In this document: positions 1 to 16,265 of the stretch, piece after piece | Numbering within the stretch: position 1 is the stretch's first letter | Layout: each line of letters starts with the position of its first letter | NCBI RefSeq assembly: GCF_007474605.1 | Contig: NZ_VHKL01000011.1 | Coordinates: forward strand, 124,001 to 188,000 | DNA: 64,000 bases | Source of the DNA: Rhodoligotrophos appendicifer | Lineage (GTDB): Bacteria; Pseudomonadota; Alphaproteobacteria; Rhizobiales; Im1 | Direction of reading: 5' to 3' | Notes under the pieces: model-generated | What the model was told of the DNA's origin: nothing | The model's input: only the letters and a program-made list of their open reading frames with translations | Database searches by the model: none | Position numbers and translations under genes: made by a program

Positions 1-372
1 CTCGATGAGCCCGTTGCCCACGTCGGCGCGATATTCCACGACTGAGCGCGATTGCAAGGGAAGGCTCAGGCCCACCTCCTCCAGCAGGCGACGCGGCGCA
101 CAGTCCGACGGGCTTTCGCCCCAGTGGGGATGCGTGCAGCAGGTGTTGGCCCATAAGCCGCCGCAATGGTACTTGCCGAGCGCGCGGCGCTGGATCAGCA
201 GCCGATCGCCGGCGAAGACGAAGACGGAGACTGCAAGGTGCTTCTGGCCCACGCGATGGGCGTCGAGCTTGCCGATGGGAAACAAGGTCCCGTCCTCGGC
301 GATCGCGGGGATCACGGCTTCGTCGCCGGTCGCGGATCGGCGTGGTTCAGCGCTCCGGATCATGACGGTCAT
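1..372 (-). CDS. idi: isopentenyl-diphosphate delta-isomerase, type 1 (partial)
   Basis: Interconverts IPP and DMAPP, supplying prenyl units for carotenoids and the bacteriochlorophyll tail. The first 124 residues are visible; the 3' end runs off the left edge. The segment NTCCTHPHWGE carries the catalytic Cys of type 1 (Nudix-fold) isomerases, and the Nudix helix region (RRLLEEVGL) follows. The ATG at 372 gives MTVMIRSAEP; a second ATG lies at 363. It is the last visible gene of the superoperon, 19 nt after the hemA stop, and idi is a common member of photosynthesis clusters. Confidence 0.9.
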   Translation of the reverse strand, partial: MTVMIRSAEPRRSATGDEAVIPAIAEDGTLFPIGKLDAHRVGQKHLAVSVFVFAGDRLLIQRRALGKYHCGGLWANTCCTHPHWGESPSDCAPRRLLEEVGLSLPLQSRSVVEYRADVGNGLIE

Positions 373-391
373 CGAAGGGCCCCCTTCCGGG

Positions 392-1606
392 TCAAGCGAC
401 AGCGCGGGCAATCGCGCATTGCGACCAAAGATCGGACAAGGCTCCGATGAGGTGATCGATGTCGGCATCCGTATGCAACGGAGACGGCGTGATGCGGAGC
501 CGCTCGGTCTTCCGCGGCACAGTCGGATAATTGATCGGCTGCACATAGATGCCGTAATTGTCGAGCAGCAGATCGCTGATCCATTTGCACTTGACCGCAT
601 CGCAGACCATGACGGGCACGATGTGGCTCGGGTTCGGCATTGTCGGGATCCCCAGGCCGTCGAGCCGGGAGCGTACTTTCCTGACGCGCTCCTGGTGGCG
701 GGCGCGCTCCAGGCCGCTCTGCTTGAGATGCATGATGGAGGCCCGGGCGCCGGCGGCCACGGCGGGCGGCAGCGCCGTGGTAAAGATGAAGCCCGAGGCG
801 AAGCTGCGGATGAAGTCGCACATGGCGGCAGAGCCCGCGATATAACCGCCGACCACGCCGAATGCCTTGCCCAGGGTTCCCTCGATGAGGGTCAGGCGGT
901 CCATGACGCCGTCACGCTCGGCGATGCCGCCGCCGCGCGGGCCATAGAGGCCGACCGCGTGAACCTCGTCGAGATAGGTCATGGCGCCGTGCTTGTCGGC
1001 GACGTCGCAGATCGCCTTGATGGGCGCGATGTCGCCATCCATGGAATAGACCGATTCGAAGGCGACCAGCTTGGGGACGTCGGCGTCGTATTCGGAGAGG
1101 ATCCGGTCCAGATCGGCCGGATCATTGTGCTTCCAGAGCCGCTTCTCGGCGCGAGAATGGCGGATGCCTTCGATCATGGAGGCGTGGTTGCCCTCGTCGG
1201 AGAAGATCACGCAGCCGGGGATATTCGCGCCAAGGGTCGACAGAGCCGCCCAGTTGGAGACATAGCCCGAGGTGAACAGCAACGCGGCCTCCTTGCGATG
1301 AAGGTCGGCCAGCTCGCGTTCCAGGAGGACATGGTCGTGGGTGGTGCCGGAAATGTTACGGGTGCCGCCGGCGCCGGCGCCGCAGCGATCGAGCGCTTCG
1401 TGCATGGCCGCGATGACTTTCGGGTGCTGTCCCATGCCGAGATAATCGTTCGAGCACCAGACCGTGACATCACTCGTGGATCCGCCCAGATGACGCCTGG
1501 CGCGCGGAAACGACCCGGCCTGACGCTCCAGCTCGGCGAATACGCGGTAGCGTCCTTCCTTGTGAAGGCCGTCCAACCGGCTGGAGAAGAAAGCTTCGAA
1601 ATCCAT
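392..1606 (-). CDS. hemA: 5-aminolevulinate synthase
   Basis: PLP-dependent condensation of glycine with succinyl-CoA to 5-aminolevulinate, the first step of tetrapyrrole synthesis in alphaproteobacteria. The 404-residue product has the usual length. The motif GTLGKAFG holds the PLP Lys, and [12 protein letters not shown] holds the PLP ring-contacting Asp and His. I chose the ATG at 1606 ([10 protein letters not shown]) because the family normally begins this way and AGGGAG lies about 9 nt upstream; an in-frame GTG at 1648 would add 14 residues. It sits at the end of the puh-acsF segment and probably boosts precursor supply during phototrophic growth. Confidence 0.95.
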   Translation of the reverse strand: MDFEAFFSSRLDGLHKEGRYRVFAELERQAGSFPRARRHLGGSTSDVTVWCSNDYLGMGQHPKVIAAMHEALDRCGAGAGGTRNISGTTHDHVLLERELADLHRKEAALLFTSGYVSNWAALSTLGANIPGCVIFSDEGNHASMIEGIRHSRAEKRLWKHNDPADLDRILSEYDADVPKLVAFESVYSMDGDIAPIKAICDVADKHGAMTYLDEVHAVGLYGPRGGGIAERDGVMDRLTLIEGTLGKAFGVVGGYIAGSAAMCDFIRSFASGFIFTTALPPAVAAGARASIMHLKQSGLERARHQERVRKVRSRLDGLGIPTMPNPSHIVPVMVCDAVKCKWISDLLLDNYGIYVQPINYPTVPRKTERLRITPSPLHTDADIDHLIGALSDLWSQCAIARAVA

Positions 1607-1686
1607 TTTTTTCAACTCCCTGGACAACCGGCAAAGCGGCTGGTTCACGTTTGCCCTGTTGAGCGGCGGTGTTCAATGCATAGATC

Positions 1687-2529
1687 TCAAACTGGTAATC
1701 GCCGCGGTGGAACGGTCTTCAGAGCGGGCATGTCAGAATGGCCCGCCCGCATCGGGTCGTGCTTGGGCGTCGTCTCCCGCGACTTCATGCTCCAGTTCCA
1801 CATGGTCTCCGCCGGAATCGGCAGAACGAGGAACCAGTGCTCGAGGATCGCCAGCGCCATCATGGTGGCCAAAAACGTAAAGCCTGCCGTTTCGAAGGCC
1901 GTTTCCGCGAGGACCGCCTCGGTGGCGAGCACCGAACAGATCACCGTGGAAATCGAAACGGAGAATGGGAAGAGCAGATTCATGGGCTTATTGTTCAGGA
2001 AGCTCTTCAGATAGGCAAGATGCTCGGGGAGAAACTGAGCATTCAGGTTGCGAACGCCGAGGAAGACATTCAGCCGCGCGCTTTCGTGCATCCACCACAG
2101 GATCACGAAAGTCCAGACGCCGATCTGGTTTGCGCCGCCCTGGGTGAGCGCCAGGATGACGACAAAAGAGACGATGATGGCCAGCTCGTGCCACAGGCTG
2201 GCCATGAGGGCATGGCCGAAATGGGCCCATCCCTTGCAGCCGTCCCGGCAGGCATGTTTGCGGGGACCCGTCACATAGCCCATGTAGAAGCTGATCTCAT
2301 GCCAGCCCCAGGCGAGGAGCGCCGAGGCAAAGGCGATGTAGGCGCCGTTGACCGTGGTGTCATCCGCGCTCACCCAAAGCCCGTAGAGCGCCGCGGCGAA
2401 CAGCGCCGTCGCGCCCATCATGCTCCATTTGAACGTCCTGGTGGGCAGCCCATCGAGATAGATGATGGCACCGGTCGAGAACCACCAGACAAACAGCGCG
2501 AACAGGATGGGGCAGAGGTAGGCGGTCAT
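1687..2529 (-). CDS. puhE: photosynthetic complex assembly protein PuhE (DUF3623)
   Basis: A 280-residue polytopic membrane protein, recognised from the family start (MTAYLCPILFALFVWW), the internal segment KPMNLLFPFSVSIST and its place after acsF. About seven hydrophobic segments are visible. In Rhodobacter, PuhE affects reaction-centre/LH1 assembly and bacteriochlorophyll levels; the biochemical role is not settled. It follows acsF by 20 nt and precedes hemA by 80 nt, so the three are probably cotranscribed. Confidence 0.9.
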   Translation of the reverse strand: MTAYLCPILFALFVWWFSTGAIIYLDGLPTRTFKWSMMGATALFAAALYGLWVSADDTTVNGAYIAFASALLAWGWHEISFYMGYVTGPRKHACRDGCKGWAHFGHALMASLWHELAIIVSFVVILALTQGGANQIGVWTFVILWWMHESARLNVFLGVRNLNAQFLPEHLAYLKSFLNNKPMNLLFPFSVSISTVICSVLATEAVLAETAFETAGFTFLATMMALAILEHWFLVLPIPAETMWNWSMKSRETTPKHDPMRAGHSDMPALKTVPPRRLPV

Positions 2530-2549
2530 CGACTGGGTCCCCCCCCTTG

Positions 2550-3617
2550 CTACCAGACCGGCTCCATCCGGCTCGTTACGGGCAACTGGTTTCCCTTGGC
2601 GGGAAGGATGAACAGGCCGGCGAAGATCCTGAATGCCGAGGCTCCCAGGGCCAAGCGCCTGGCGCGAGCGATGAGGCCGGTGTCCTTGGCAATGGCAGCG
2701 GCCTTCTCATTGATCACGCGCAGCTTCTCCAGGCCCCTGCGGAACTTCGGATTGTCGATGTCGAGGACCAAGGGAAAGACCTGGCGGGAGATTTCGTTGG
2801 TGAGATGAAAGACCCGGTAGTCGTAGTCGGTGGGGTCGATGCCGAGCGCCTTGTGGAACTCCGGGCGGGCATGGTCGCGGACATACATGGTGGCATAGAC
2901 CGCAAGCAGGAAGAAGCGCACCCAGAGCTTGTTCAAACCCTGCAAATATTCGGGGTTCGCCCGCATCAGCAGAGCGAAGGCCTCGCCATGACGAAACTCG
3001 TCATTGCACCATTCCTGGAACCACTTGAAAATCGGATGGAAGCGGTTTTCCGGGTGCCGCTCCAAATGGCGGAAGATGGTGATGTAGCGGGCATAGCCGA
3101 TCTTCTCGGAGAGGTAGGTCGCGTAGAAGATGAATTTCGGCCGGAAGTAGGTGTATTTCTTGGCCTTCGTCAGGAAGCTCAGATTGACGCCGATCCCGAA
3201 CTCCTTGAGGGCGTCGTTGATGAAGCCGGCATGGCGGGCCTCGTCGCGGCTCATATAGGAGAACAGCCGGACGATCTCCGGATTGGTCCCGCGCTTCTTC
3301 ATCTCCTTGTAGAGCACGCAGCCGGAGAATTCGGCCGTCAGGGAGGAGACCATGAAGTCGGTGAACTCGTTGCGGAGACCCTCCGGGAGAGCGTCGAAGT
3401 CGATATGATCCCAGTTCTCGTTGCGCTTGAAGTGGCCCTTGTTCGGGTCGCTCTCCATCTCGGCCAGCAGCGCGTCCCATTCCGTACGCACGCTGGAGAC
3501 GTCCATGCGGTCGAGAGCGGCGAAATCGGTGGTGTAGAAGCGTGGTGACAGAAGCGTGCTTTCGCGGGCCATGCCGTCCGTGTCGGTCGCCCTCAGTGAC
3601 ATTTTCTCGATGGTCAT
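2550..3617 (-). CDS. acsF: Mg-protoporphyrin IX monomethyl ester oxidative cyclase
   Basis: Oxygen-dependent diiron enzyme that forms the fifth ring (ring E), giving protochlorophyllide. The 355-residue protein shows ferritin-like diiron signatures RDEARHAGF and [10 protein letters not shown] (ExxH ligands) plus an upstream Glu in [14 protein letters not shown]. The ATG at 3617 gives [10 protein letters not shown] with GGGAG upstream and overlaps the preceding stop as ATGA. Having acsF indicates bacteriochlorophyll can be made with oxygen present; the anaerobic cyclase gene bchE is not in this window. Confidence 0.96.
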   Translation of the reverse strand: MTIEKMSLRATDTDGMARESTLLSPRFYTTDFAALDRMDVSSVRTEWDALLAEMESDPNKGHFKRNENWDHIDFDALPEGLRNEFTDFMVSSLTAEFSGCVLYKEMKKRGTNPEIVRLFSYMSRDEARHAGFINDALKEFGIGVNLSFLTKAKKYTYFRPKFIFYATYLSEKIGYARYITIFRHLERHPENRFHPIFKWFQEWCNDEFRHGEAFALLMRANPEYLQGLNKLWVRFFLLAVYATMYVRDHARPEFHKALGIDPTDYDYRVFHLTNEISRQVFPLVLDIDNPKFRRGLEKLRVINEKAAAIAKDTGLIARARRLALGASAFRIFAGLFILPAKGNQLPVTSRMEPVW

Positions 3618-3919
3618 AGCTTTTCTCCCGAGGAGAAGCTGAACTCCAGAAGTTCCATGAATTCCAAATCGCCCGTCATCTTGACCCAAAGGCGCTCGGG
3701 CGAGCTCGCCTTGGTGACCGTCGCCACCCGGTGGAGGATGCAGCGCTCGCCATAGGGCACGACGATCTCGCCACCCTGGACGTGGACCTCGTCGCCGGGC
3801 TCGACGGTGACGTCACCCTCCAGCTGGACGTGGGCGTGAAGGCTCTCCCAGGTGTTCTCGATCTCGATCGTGCACGGCACCTGCAGCACGGTCTTTGCCA
3901 GTCTCAGGCCCTGCATCAT
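3614..3919 (-). CDS. conserved protein of unknown function in the puh-acsF operon
   Basis: A 101-residue protein with no membrane segment or motif I can assign. The middle looks beta-rich with alternating hydrophobic and acidic residues ([21 protein letters not shown]). A short ORF of this size between puhC and acsF is a recurring feature of alphaproteobacterial photosynthesis clusters as I recall them, but I know of no established function. Its start overlaps the puhC stop and its stop overlaps the acsF start, both as ATGA, so translation is probably coupled to cyclase synthesis. A second Met at 3916 could also be the start. Confidence 0.8.
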   Translation of the reverse strand: MMQGLRLAKTVLQVPCTIEIENTWESLHAHVQLEGDVTVEPGDEVHVQGGEIVVPYGERCILHRVATVTKASSPERLWVKMTGDLEFMELLEFSFSSGEKL

Positions 3920-4371
3920 TGCGTCATCCTCCCATGGTCGAGCAGCTCTGCGAAAACGCGTTCGTTGGATGGACCGAAGGCATTCAGCAGCATGCGGCGT
4001 CCAGTCAGCCTGTCGGTCAGAATGAGGTCGCCATCCTTCAGGCGCAGAAGGGTGAAGGGCTCCTCGGCGGTCATGCCGCGCTGCTTCCGGGCGCTGGCGA
4101 AACTCCGCATGGTCACCCGGATGAATCCGCCGACGCCCGGGCCGAGACGCTCGATCTCGGCACCGGTCAGGGCATCGGACGCGATCACGGTTCCGTCGGA
4201 GAGATCCGTGAAGTGAAGCTCGACCTGGCGGGTCACAGCGGCCGGATCGATCACCAGCTCGCGCGGTCCCTGGCGGCCGAACAGGACGAGGCCGATGGCG
4301 ATGACGATGAGACCTCCACAGGCCATGATCGCCTTTCGCTGGGGGTCCCTGTTTTTCGGGCTGTCGCTCAT
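3916..4371 (-). CDS. puhC: photosynthetic complex assembly protein PuhC
   Basis: A 151-residue protein with one N-terminal transmembrane helix (about residues 14-32, AIMACGGLIVIAIGLVLFG) and a periplasmic domain. Family members support reaction-centre and LH1 assembly. The C-terminal part (GGFIRVTMRSFASARKQRG, then LTDRLTGRRMLLNAFGP) is typical. I prefer the ATG at 4371 because GGGGAG lies 8 nt upstream; the in-frame GTG at 4380 is too close to that site. It lies between puhB and the 101-residue ORF, overlapping the latter. Confidence 0.9.
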   Translation of the reverse strand: MSDSPKNRDPQRKAIMACGGLIVIAIGLVLFGRQGPRELVIDPAAVTRQVELHFTDLSDGTVIASDALTGAEIERLGPGVGGFIRVTMRSFASARKQRGMTAEEPFTLLRLKDGDLILTDRLTGRRMLLNAFGPSNERVFAELLDHGRMTQ

Positions 4372-4384
4372 GTCGGTCACTCCC

Positions 4385-5059
4385 CTAGGCCGCGACAGCG
4401 CCGGCCGGCGCGTTATCAGGACCGGCCTGACCGGTCAGCCCGGTGCGGAGGGGTGTCCGCAGGCGAGCGCCACCGGCGTCGGCCTCCAAAGCGGAGGTGA
4501 CCAGAGAGGCCACGGTTTCGGCCTGCCTGATACAGCGCAAGGCGGGCTGCGGGTTGGTCAGCGTCCATGGGCGCACATTCGGCCAGACCACGAGATAGGC
4601 GATCCGATTGGGCTTCGTGACCTGCATGGCGACGGTGCCGATGTCACCACCCTGCCTGGCCAGGGAGGCCGAATCGATGAGCGCCAGCGGCAGGTTCAAA
4701 GTCACCGGCAGGGCCAAGCCGGAGCGCATGACGACGCGCTTGGTGGTCAGGGTATAGATCGTGCCGCGGGCGTAGAAAAAGGCCAGCAGACACAGGATGC
4801 CGATGGCGGCCGCGCCGATCCCGGCGAGGATGCCGGAGGTCGCGAGAAGGCCCGCAACGGTCGCGCCGTCATTCCACTCCCGGGCGCATTGCCAGATCAG
4901 GATAATGCCGAAATATGCGGCGATCTTGCGGATATGAAAGACCGACACGGCCAGGGCGAACCAATCCGGCGAGCCTTGCCAGAGCATTCTTTCGCCCTCG
5001 GGAAGCTTTTCGGGCAGTCCCGGAAGGGGCTCGAAGGCGAAGTCATCATGATTTTCCAT
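4385..5059 (-). CDS. puhB: photosynthetic complex assembly protein PuhB
   Basis: A 224-residue membrane protein of the PuhB family, which in Rhodobacter capsulatus affects assembly of the reaction centre and then LH1. The N-terminus is soluble (MENHDDFAFEPLPGLPEKLP), followed by two or three hydrophobic segments between about residues 40 and 105 and a PH-like segment (FYARGTIYTLTTKRVVMRSG). The start is coupled to the puhA stop as TGATG. The C-terminus is Ala/Gly/Pro-rich and unlikely to be structured. Confidence 0.92.
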   Translation of the reverse strand: MENHDDFAFEPLPGLPEKLPEGERMLWQGSPDWFALAVSVFHIRKIAAYFGIILIWQCAREWNDGATVAGLLATSGILAGIGAAAIGILCLLAFFYARGTIYTLTTKRVVMRSGLALPVTLNLPLALIDSASLARQGGDIGTVAMQVTKPNRIAYLVVWPNVRPWTLTNPQPALRCIRQAETVASLVTSALEADAGGARLRTPLRTGLTGQAGPDNAPAGAVAA

Positions 5060-5823
5060 CACACGAGCGGCTCCGACCGCATAGGCGTTGCATAGAGATG
5101 GCCGCCGGCGAAATAGGCGCAGATCTTGTCCTCCTCCAAGAAGGTCACGGAGTCGGGAGATGCGAGGCGCGGCACCTGGGCAAACTGGGACGACAGGATC
5201 GATTTGACCGAGACGCGGAGGTAATCGATCTTGGACAGGTTCATGGGCAGGAGCAGGGTCGGACCTCCGTCGAGGGGCTCGACCTCGAGGTAACGGATCA
5301 CGTGCTCGGCGCGGTCGATCCAGAGATCCGTGACCGTCCCGGCAGGCTTGTGATCGGCGCCGAAGACCTTGAGGCCCCGGGGATCGGGATCACCGGTTGC
5401 CACGACATAATGAGGATCAATGCGGGTCGGCACGATCTTGTTCTTGCCGTCCCATGTCTGGTCGGGCCGGTCGGCGCGTTCGGCCCAGGCCGCGGGTCCG
5501 ACACCATCCACCATGGCATTGCCGGTGGGGACGAGAGGAGCGCCCGGCCAATTGCCGGCGCGGCGGGCCGCAACGGGCCGTTCATCCCGACGGAAGTTCG
5601 GTGCCGTCACCGAGCGGCCATCGCGGGTGAGAAACGTCTTCGGCTTCGGGAGCAGCAGGAAGCCGCGGTCCTTGACCCTGCCGGTGGGGTCCGACTCCAG
5701 CGGATAGCCCTCGCGCCGGTCCTCCTTTCGCAGCCAGAAGACCAGGCCGAAAAAGAACGCCCAGAACACGTAAAGCGTCACTTGCGCCACATCGAGGTAG
5801 CTCGTGATTTCGCCGTTCTCCAT
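5059..5823 (-). CDS. puhA: photosynthetic reaction centre H subunit
   Basis: The H subunit caps the L/M reaction-centre core on the cytoplasmic face and forms the proton path to QB. The 254-residue protein begins with one transmembrane helix (about residues 12-31) followed by WLRKEDRREGYPL, then a PRC-barrel domain (FGADHKPAGTVTDLWIDRAE and LPMNLSKIDYLRVSVKSI). Genes for L, M and the LH1 subunits (puf) are not in the window. It lies 20 nt after lhaA, and puhB follows with a TGATG overlap. Confidence 0.96.
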   Translation of the reverse strand: MENGEITSYLDVAQVTLYVFWAFFFGLVFWLRKEDRREGYPLESDPTGRVKDRGFLLLPKPKTFLTRDGRSVTAPNFRRDERPVAARRAGNWPGAPLVPTGNAMVDGVGPAAWAERADRPDQTWDGKNKIVPTRIDPHYVVATGDPDPRGLKVFGADHKPAGTVTDLWIDRAEHVIRYLEVEPLDGGPTLLLPMNLSKIDYLRVSVKSILSSQFAQVPRLASPDSVTFLEEDKICAYFAGGHLYATPMRSEPLV

Positions 5824-5843
5824 CTCCGCCTCCCTAGTACGGT

Positions 5844-7280
5844 TCAGCCCGGAAACTCTGCCAAACCGAATTGTCTATTGCCGTCGGACGGCTCCGCCTG
5901 CGCATAGCGAACGAGCGGCCCGACAGCGACCAGTGTTGCAAACAGCAAAACGATTTCAATGTGATAGACCACGCCGTAGGACGCGCTGCGATCCGCAAAG
6001 GCGGGGCCCAGGACGTTGCGGTCAGCCATGGCCTGGACCAGATCGCGGATGGCGCCACCGGCCGCGACGGCGAGCCCCATGGCTGTCGCCTGCACCGCGC
6101 CCCAGGCTCCCAAGGCGATGCCGCTGTCGCTCTTGCGTGCGAGATCCATGGCGGCGGTGAGCATGCCGACGCCGAACAGGCCGCCGCCAAAGCCGATCAT
6201 CACCGTGCCGGCGCGAAAGATCGCGACGGAGTCCAGGGGGGCGGAGAGGATGACGCAGGCGAAGGCCGGCAGTCCGGCCAGCGCCCCGAAGGCCGCCAGC
6301 CGACAGGGATCGAAGCCCGCGCTCAGTGCCCGGGCCGCCAGTGCCAGGCCGGCGATGGTACCACCCGCCAGGAGGGCGGTCAGCATGGTTGTGGCGCCCA
6401 CGCCCAAATTGAGAACCTGGCCGCCATAGGGCTCGAGCAGGACGTCCTGCATGGAGAAGGCGGCCGTTCCCAGTGCTACGGTGACGAGCAGGCGCTTGGC
6501 CCGCGACGAGGCGGCAAAGACGGACCAGGCGCCGCGGAAGGAAGCGCGCTCCCGGTTGGGATCGGTGCGGGAAGGATTGCGGCCCTCCTGTTTCCACAGC
6601 GCGATCATGTTCAGGACCACCGTGATGGTGGCGGCGCCCTGGACCACCTGGATCAGCCTGAGATGGCTGAAATCGGCCAGCAAAGCGGAGAAGAGCAGGG
6701 CCGAGACCAGCATGCCGACGAGCAGCATGACATAGAGCATGGCGACGACGCGGGGGCGGGTCTCCTCCGGTGCCAGATCGCAGGCGAGGGCGAGGCCCGC
6801 CGTCTGCGTGATGTGCACACCGGCACCGACCAGGAGGAAAGCCAGGGCGGCGCCGATTTCGCCGGCATAGGGCGTCGATGCCTCGCCCTGGCCGGTCAGG
6901 ACCAGGAGCGCGAAGGGCATGATGGCGAAGCCGCCGAACTGCAGCATGGTGCCCATCCAGATGAAGGGCACGCGACGCCATCCGAGGAAGGAGCGATAGG
7001 TGTCGGAGCGGTGACCGATGAGGGCGCGGATGGGCGCAAAGACGATGGGCAGCGCCACCATGAAGGCGACAACAGAGGCCGGAACGCCCAGCTCGACAAT
7101 CATCACGCGGTTCAAGGTGCCGGTCAGCAGGACCATGGCCATGCCGACGGAGACCTGGAACAGCGAGAGGCGGATCAACCGGCCCAGAGGCAGGCCGTCG
7201 CTCGCGGCATCGGCGAAGGGCAGGAAGCGGGTCCCGACCTTGATCCAGGCTCTGGCCAGTCGCTTGCCGCCGATCATCAT
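5844..7280 (-). CDS. lhaA: light-harvesting complex assembly protein LhaA (BCD/PucC MFS family)
   Basis: A 478-residue, roughly 12-helix major facilitator of the BCD family. LhaA is needed for LH1 assembly, possibly as a bacteriochlorophyll carrier. Family features are LTGTLNRVMIVELGVPA near the N-terminus, FLGWRRVPFIWMGTMLQFGG, and SMQDVLLEPYGGQVLNL in the second half. The start overlaps the bchM stop (ATGATGA). Its position between bchM and puhA, not within puc or upstream of bchP, separates it from the other PucC homologue at 19627. Confidence 0.93.
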   Translation of the reverse strand: MMIGGKRLARAWIKVGTRFLPFADAASDGLPLGRLIRLSLFQVSVGMAMVLLTGTLNRVMIVELGVPASVVAFMVALPIVFAPIRALIGHRSDTYRSFLGWRRVPFIWMGTMLQFGGFAIMPFALLVLTGQGEASTPYAGEIGAALAFLLVGAGVHITQTAGLALACDLAPEETRPRVVAMLYVMLLVGMLVSALLFSALLADFSHLRLIQVVQGAATITVVLNMIALWKQEGRNPSRTDPNRERASFRGAWSVFAASSRAKRLLVTVALGTAAFSMQDVLLEPYGGQVLNLGVGATTMLTALLAGGTIAGLALAARALSAGFDPCRLAAFGALAGLPAFACVILSAPLDSVAIFRAGTVMIGFGGGLFGVGMLTAAMDLARKSDSGIALGAWGAVQATAMGLAVAAGGAIRDLVQAMADRNVLGPAFADRSASYGVVYHIEIVLLFATLVAVGPLVRYAQAEPSDGNRQFGLAEFPG

Positions 7281-7977
7281 GACCTGGCGACCTCCATCAT
7301 CTGGGACTTGTAAAAGCCGTGATTGACGCGTTCTGTCCGCCCGGTGCGCCAGGCCGACAGTTCGGGCATGGCGGCAATCCGGCGCGCCATGTCCTCGGGA
7401 CGGACAGGCACGATGGAGGGCGCGCGATCGGCCCGGGGAAACAACCTGCCCATGGCGTGCATGGTGGCCAGAGCGGGGGTGCGGGGGGCGAAGGTGAAGA
7501 CGATCAGCCGTTTCGTGCGCGCCGCCAGGGCGGCCACGGCCGCGGCTGCATCGGCCTCCTGGTAATGGATGAGGGAGTCCATGGCCACCACGGCGTCGAA
7601 TGTGCCCAGCGAGGGGCTCAGCATGTCGCCGGAGTGAAACTCGATGCGGCCCGGGCCATGATCCGCCGGCAGGGTCTCCCGGGCAAAGCGGATGATCTCG
7701 GGCGCGAGATCGATGCCGACCACATCGGCTCCGCGGCGAGACAGTTCGAGGGCCATGGCACCGGTGCCGCAGCCGGCATCCAGCACACGCCAGGCGGAGA
7801 GATCGAGGGGCAGAGAGCGCAACATGGACGCGCGCATCATGGCGCGGCCCTCACGCACGGTGGCCCGAATGCGGCCCAAGGGAGCCTCGGTCGCAAAGCG
7901 CTTCCAAGCCTCGACCGCGGTCCGGTCGAAATAGGTCTGGATCTCCCCGCGGCGCCGATCGTAGCTGGCATCGAGCA

Positions 7978-7978
<1 letters not shown>
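7277..7978 (-). CDS. bchM: Mg-protoporphyrin IX O-methyltransferase
   Basis: SAM-dependent methylation of the C13 propionate of Mg-protoporphyrin IX, the step before AcsF. The 233-residue protein carries SAM motif I (VLDAGCGTGAMALEL, about residues 65-79) and the acidic SAM-ribose residue in VVGIDLAPE. Family-specific ends are YFDRTAVEAWKRF near the N-terminus and RTERVNHGFYKSQMMEV at the C-terminus. It is coupled to bchL by a TGATG overlap and to lhaA by an ATGA overlap. Confidence 0.95.
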
Positions 7979-12621
<4,643 letters not shown>

Positions 12622-12647
<26 letters not shown>

Positions 12648-14180
12648 CGTACAGATCCTCGACGGTGATGATGCTGAGCCCTTGCTCAAGTGCGTATTTC
12701 TCGGTGTTGCGCCGCGCCTTGCCGCGGACAAAGAACGGGATCTTCTTCAATTCGCGCTCGGCCTCATCGGCCCAGGGGGGCTCGATCGTCACGCTCGGGG
12801 AGGCAGGGAGCGTCGTGGCCTGCTGCAGGACGGGCTCCCGCTCGACCGGCGGCGAGACCGGCGCGAGATGGGAGGGGGCCGCACCATCGTTGAACTCGAA
12901 ATCATCGCGGAACATGCCAAGCAGATGTTCCTCGAGGCCCATCATGAGGGGATGGACCCAGCTGTCGAAGATCACGTTAGTGCCCTCGTAGCCCATCTGG
13001 GGCGAGTAGCGAGCCGGGAAATCCTGGACATGGACGGGCGAGGAAATCACCGCGCAGGGAATGCGCAGGCGCTTGGCCACGTGCCGTTCCATCTGGGTTC
13101 CGAGCACCAGCTCGGGCTGGGCGGCGATGATCGCCTCCTCGACCTCGAGATGGTCGTCGGTGATCAGGGGCTCGACGCCGCATTCTGCAGCGGCGCTGCG
13201 GAGCTCCCGGGCGAATTCGCGCGAGTAAGTCCCGAGACCGCACACCGTGAAGCCGAGCTCCTTGGCGGCGATGCGGGCGGCGGCGATGGCGTGGGTCGCG
13301 TCGCCGAAGATGAAGACCCGCTTGCCGGTGAGGTAGGTCGAATCGATGGAGCGCGAATACCAGGGCAGCCGAGAGCCGGCTCCGGGTCGGTCTTGGGGCG
13401 CCAGTCCCGCGTGGGTGGCGACAGCGGCGATGAAGGTTTCCGTGGCGCCGACGCCGATGGGAGTGATGGTCACCGAGGGCTGGCCGTGGTTGCGGGCAAG
13501 CCAGTCCGCAGCGACGCCGGCGATCTCCGGATAGAGGACGATATTGAAGGCCGCCTCCGGCAGCAGCGCCAGATCGGCGATGTCGGCCCCCAGCGGGGCC
13601 ACCACGTTCACGGCGATCCCTAAGCTCTCGACCAGGCGGGTGATCTCGACGATGTCGTCGCGGTGGCGAAAGCCCAGCGCGGTGGGGCCGAGGATATTGC
13701 AGATGCGGCCGGGGGCCCGCGTCTCAGCACGTGCGGCGGGCGCTGGCGCGAAGGTGCGCACGAGGCGGTAGAAGGTCTCGGAGGCGCCCCAGTTCTCCTT
13801 CTTCTGATAGGAGGGAAGTTCGAGCGGGATCACCGGAATGTCGAGATCGAGCGCCTTGGCGAGGCCACCCGGATTGTCCTGAATCAGCTCGGCGGTGCAG
13901 GAGGCGCCAACGAGGACCGCATCGGGCCGGAACCGCTCGACGGCCTCGCGGCATGCGGTCTTGAAGATCTCGGCGGTATCGGATCCAAGGTCGCGGGCCT
14001 GGAAGGTGGTGTAGGTCACGGGAGGGCGCGTGTCGCGCCGCTCGATCATGGTGAAGAGCAGATCGGCATAGGTATCGCCCTGGGGCGCATGCAGGACATA
14101 ATGCACGCCGCGCATGGAGGCCGCGATGCGCATGGCTCCGACATGGGGCGGTCCTTCGTAGGTCCAGACGGTGAGCTGCA

Positions 14181-14181
<1 letters not shown>
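12622..14181 (-). CDS. bchB: light-independent protochlorophyllide reductase subunit B
   Basis: Catalytic NifK-like subunit that with BchN binds protochlorophyllide and the 4Fe-4S NB-cluster. The 519-residue protein starts [18 protein letters not shown], contains [17 protein letters not shown] and [15 protein letters not shown], and ends in the family's C-terminal domain ([19 protein letters not shown]). The start is coupled to the bchN stop as TGATG. The linker before the C-terminal domain (about residues 420-455) is Pro/Ala-rich. Confidence 0.97.
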
Positions 14182-15979
<1,798 letters not shown>

Positions 15980-16041
15980 CGATACCCCTTAACGTGACAG
16001 TCCGCTGATTGCCGGACCAACTGTACGCCATCAATTCGGAG

Positions 16042-16059
16042 TGTCAATCTGGAGTTACG
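16042..16059. promoter_or_regulatory. candidate PpsR/CrtJ box in the bchF-aerR intergenic region
   Basis: The sequence TGTCAATCTGGAGTTACG fits TGT-N12-ACA with one mismatch (ACG) and keeps the TGTCA left half. PpsR/CrtJ represses bch, crt and puc operons from such sites under aerobic conditions. It lies between divergent bchF (start 15979) and aerR. The rest of this 286-nt gap includes an A/T-rich tract at about 16060-16085; no other clear signal is visible. Confidence 0.6.
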
Positions 16060-16265
16060 TAAAAAATATTTTACAGATTTTTTGTTGACGGTTACATTTC
16101 CCGCTGGAAACGGCGCCCGTCCGCGAGTACGGTTTTTTCGCTAGGGATGGGGCCGGGTGTGGGGATGCACCGCTTGCCACAGGCTCGAGGGAGCACGGCA
16201 AGAGGGGGCGCGACAGGCAAGATCGCGGCATCTCCGTTCTGGCAAAACGCGCGGGATCGCCAATC

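Noticed and set aside
5-2014. A 669-codon plus-strand open frame across idi and hemA
   Set aside because: It is antisense to idi, hemA and part of puhE and has no protein-like features.
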